Assembly: GCA_021781075.1 (NCBI GenBank)
Contig: JAJXXN010000108.1
Span: forward strand, 1 to 6,693
DNA length: 6,693 nt
Source of the DNA: Acidobacteriota bacterium
Lineage (GTDB): Bacteria; Acidobacteriota; Terriglobia; Terriglobales; Acidobacteriaceae
Direction: 5' to 3'
This document shows, piece after piece, positions 5,138 through 6,693 of this stretch (position 1 is its first letter; the number at the start of each line of letters is the position of its first letter). The notes beneath the pieces were generated by a model that was given only the letters and a program-made list of their open reading frames with translations, made no database searches and was not told where the DNA came from. Both the position numbers and the translations under genes were made by a program.

Positions 5138-6136
5138 ATGCGTTTTAAGCACTCCGCGCCCTTCTTGTCTCTTGTGGCGTTCATCTCATTCTTGCCGGTT
5201 GTCTTACCTGCTCCGGCCAATGCCCAAATCGGCGTCGGCATCAGCGTCGGCATCGCGCCACCGGCTTTGCCCGTCTACGAGCAACCGCCATGTCCCACCC
5301 CCGGCCTCATGTGGACCCCCGGCTACTGGGGTTGGGGTGATGCGGGTTATTACTGGGTGCCCGGCGCATGGGTTGAAGCACCCTTTGTCGGCGCGTTGTG
5401 GACCCCCGGCTACTGGGGCTGGGGTGGCGGGCGCTTCTTCTGGCATGGCGGCTACTGGGGCCTACACGTCGGCTATTACGGCGGCATCAATTATGGCTTT
5501 GGCTATGGCGGCATCGGCTTCTTTGGCGGCGAGTGGCGCGGCGGAGCCTTTGCCTACAACACCGCGGTGGTCAACGTGAACCGCACCACCATCAACAACG
5601 TCTACGTCAACAAAACCGTCATCAACAACAACACCATCATCAACAACAACCACGTTGCTTATAACGGTGGACCCGGTGGCATCAACCACGAGCCCACACC
5701 GCAGGAGCGCAGCTTCTCGAACGAGCAGCACACGCCGCCAACCAGCTTCCAAACCCAGCATGAGAGCGCTTTTCAGCACAATCCCGAAGCGTTGGCCAAG
5801 AACAACGGCGGCCACCCGCAAATGGCCGCGCTCTCAACGCCAATCACGCACAACACGACCAACTTTGGCGCTGCCGCAAATCGCAATTCCATTCAACCCA
5901 CCAACAACAACACAGCCGGCAACCGCTGGGGTGGCTCTTCACCGCAGTTGAACAACCCCCGGCCCAGTGCGCAAGACACCGCCAGCCGCCCGGGCCAGTT
6001 CAATTCCAATTCGCAGTACCACCCCAACGAGCAATCGCAGTACCGCCCTAATCATCAGCAGCAAAACAGGCCGCAATCGCAATATCATCCGAAACAGCGG
6101 CACTCCAACCCGTCGAACGCACATTTCCGCAGGTAA
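5138..6136 (+). CDS. Exported Trp/Gly-rich YXWGXW-type repeat protein with Asn- and Gln-rich tail
   Basis: The 332-residue product starts with a signal peptide (MRFKHS, hydrophobic 7-24, cleavage after ANA at 27-29). Four W-x-[PG]-G-x-W units follow at residues 59-64 (WTPGYW), 73-78 (WVPGAW), 88-93 (WTPGYW) and 102-107 (WHGGYW), a regular 14-15 residue period. Then comes a Gly/Tyr stretch (108-136) and a beta-prone Asn ladder with alternating Val/Ile and Asn (141-171). A conserved-looking YNGGPGGI (175-182) leads to a low-complexity Asn/Gln/His/Pro tail with SQYHP, SQYRP and SQYHP at 292, 300 and 314, ending basic. I recognise the head-plus-Asn-ladder layout as the YXWGXW repeat family, common in acidobacteria and other Gram-negatives, with unknown function. 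It is likely periplasmic, surface-bound or matrix-associated. No enzymatic motif is visible. The gene is flanked by terminators on both sides and seems to be transcribed alone. Confidence 0.85.
   Translation: MRFKHSAPFLSLVAFISFLPVVLPAPANAQIGVGISVGIAPPALPVYEQPPCPTPGLMWTPGYWGWGDAGYYWVPGAWVEAPFVGALWTPGYWGWGGGRFFWHGGYWGLHVGYYGGINYGFGYGGIGFFGGEWRGGAFAYNTAVVNVNRTTINNVYVNKTVINNNTIINNNHVAYNGGPGGINHEPTPQERSFSNEQHTPPTSFQTQHESAFQHNPEALAKNNGGHPQMAALSTPITHNTTNFGAAANRNSIQPTNNNTAGNRWGGSSPQLNNPRPSAQDTASRPGQFNSNSQYHPNEQSQYRPNHQQQNRPQSQYHPKQRHSNPSNAHFRR
5311..5425 (+). repeat. Pair of 28-bp near-identical direct repeats inside the W-rich gene
   Basis: Bases 5311-5338 and 5398-5425 are the same except for one synonymous position (T at 5332, C at 5419). 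They are offset by 87 bp, exactly 29 codons, and both encode WTPGYWGWG. This suggests an internal duplication of a two-unit block. The intervening and following units (WVPGAW, WHGGYW) have diverged more. Confidence 0.8.
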
Positions 6137-6150
6137 ACAATGTGCCTGCC

Positions 6151-6191
6151 AAAAATCAAATGCCCACAAGCAATTGTGGGCATTTAATTTT
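6151..6191. terminator. Bidirectional terminator between the W-rich gene and recJ
   Basis: A perfect 12-bp stem pairs 6158-6169 (AAATGCCCACAA) with 6174-6185 (TTGTGGGCATTT) around a GCAA tetraloop of the stable GNRA class. T-rich tails follow on both strands: AATTTT at 6186-6191 on plus, and GATTTTT (complement of 6151-6157) on minus. The recJ stop codon (6184-6186) lies at the edge of the stem, so both convergent genes share this one signal. Confidence 0.88.
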
Positions 6192-6693
6192 CCCCATGCA
6201 GTTTCAGGCCAGCCAACTGGATCTCCAGCCCGCCGTACTCCGGGTGCTCATTGACCCGAATCTTGTAGGCCACATCCAGCAGTGTCCCCTCACGCACACC
6301 GGCGTCCCCTGCAAATTCCGCCAGGTTCCAGCCAAGCGCCGCAGTTGCTTTTCCCGTGCCCTCCTCATCCGCCAGCCACAGCCGGATGTGCTTTTCCTTC
6401 ATGATGCGTGGCCGTTCCATCACCCGCACTTTGCGCGCCCAAAAAACAGGCTCGTGGTTTCCATGCCCCGCGGGCTCCAGTCGTTCCAGCCAGCCCGCCA
6501 GCACCGGCGTGATTTTATCCAGCGGCAGCTCCGCGTGGATGTGCAGCAAATGCTCCGGCACTCGTTCCGCCAAATGCACCGCCGCATACTCATCGAGCCG
6601 CCTCCGCAACTCCGGCAGCCGCGCCGCCTCCATCGCAAATCCAATCGCAAACGCATGGCCGCCAAAGCGCGTAAAAACCCCCGCGCAGCTCTC
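6184..6693 (-). CDS. recJ: Single-stranded-DNA-specific exonuclease RecJ, C-terminal part only
   Basis: RecJ degrades single-stranded DNA 5' to 3' in recombination and mismatch or base-excision repair. The window holds the last 169 residues and the stop; the rest, including the DHH catalytic domain, lies beyond the right edge. The visible part begins just before the DHHA1 motif, here RFGGHAFAIGFAM (residues 9-21 of the fragment), with the diagnostic GGH. It is followed by the helix RLPELRRRLDEYA and then the C-terminal OB-like domain: ELPLDKITP, a KVRVMERPRIMKEKHIRLWL strand pair, ALGWN, and a YGGLEIQLAGL end strand. The frame is intact up to the window edge. The start is not visible. Termination occurs in the shared hairpin next to the stop codon. 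Confidence 0.9.
   Translation of the reverse strand, partial: ESCAGVFTRFGGHAFAIGFAMEAARLPELRRRLDEYAAVHLAERVPEHLLHIHAELPLDKITPVLAGWLERLEPAGHGNHEPVFWARKVRVMERPRIMKEKHIRLWLADEEGTGKATAALGWNLAEFAGDAGVREGTLLDVAYKIRVNEHPEYGGLEIQLAGLKLHGEN

Noticed and set aside
5339..5560. Repeat array as a CRISPR or minisatellite
   Set aside because: The repeats are in-frame protein repeats of a secreted protein with diverged units, with no spacer structure.
5462..5821. 119-residue minus-strand frame rich in Val and Asp
   Set aside because: The Val/Asp runs are simply the reverse complement of the Asn codons of the Asn ladder; there is no start signal.

Overview
The window is about 6.7 kb of GC-rich bacterial chromosome and reads as a housekeeping neighbourhood with two short accessory stretches. 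The family mix points to Acidobacteriota: a delta' clamp-loader subunit opening with a GAGKYT P-loop, a thymidylate kinase with an RQPGGT motif, and a secreted W-x-[PG]-G-x-W repeat protein followed by an Asn-rich stretch. This assignment rests on remembered family patterns, not on a search, so treat it as probable only.

Left part (1-2299): a possible tail of an unknown upstream gene, then a two-domain Sua5-type threonylcarbamoyl-AMP synthase on the plus strand (tRNA t6A modification). It converges, with only 14 bp between stops, on the minus-strand gene for DNA polymerase III subunit delta' (holB).

Middle part (2300-3122): a small plus-strand module lying between holB and tmk, which are both on the minus strand. 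It has an AT-rich control region with a TTGACA box and three copies of ATGTAAA, a four-helix membrane protein with a strong Shine-Dalgarno, a 68-residue XRE-type repressor joined to it by an ATGA stop/start overlap, and a hairpin terminator facing the end of tmk. Its membrane gene and control region are clearly poorer in G+C than the flanks. This is the most interesting structure here: a self-contained, probably autoregulated two-gene unit of unknown function.

Right part (3120-6693): thymidylate kinase (tmk, minus), then two plus-strand genes for exported proteins, each with a signal peptide and each followed by a terminator hairpin. One is an unrecognised beta-rich, probably outer-membrane protein. 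The other is a Trp/Gly-rich repeat protein with Asn- and Gln-rich tails. The window ends in the C-terminal third of recJ (minus), whose stop codon lies inside a bidirectional terminator shared with the repeat protein gene.

No tRNA, rRNA, CRISPR array, transposase or integrase was seen. No dramatic new system is evident; the module between tmk and holB and the two exported proteins are the parts worth following.
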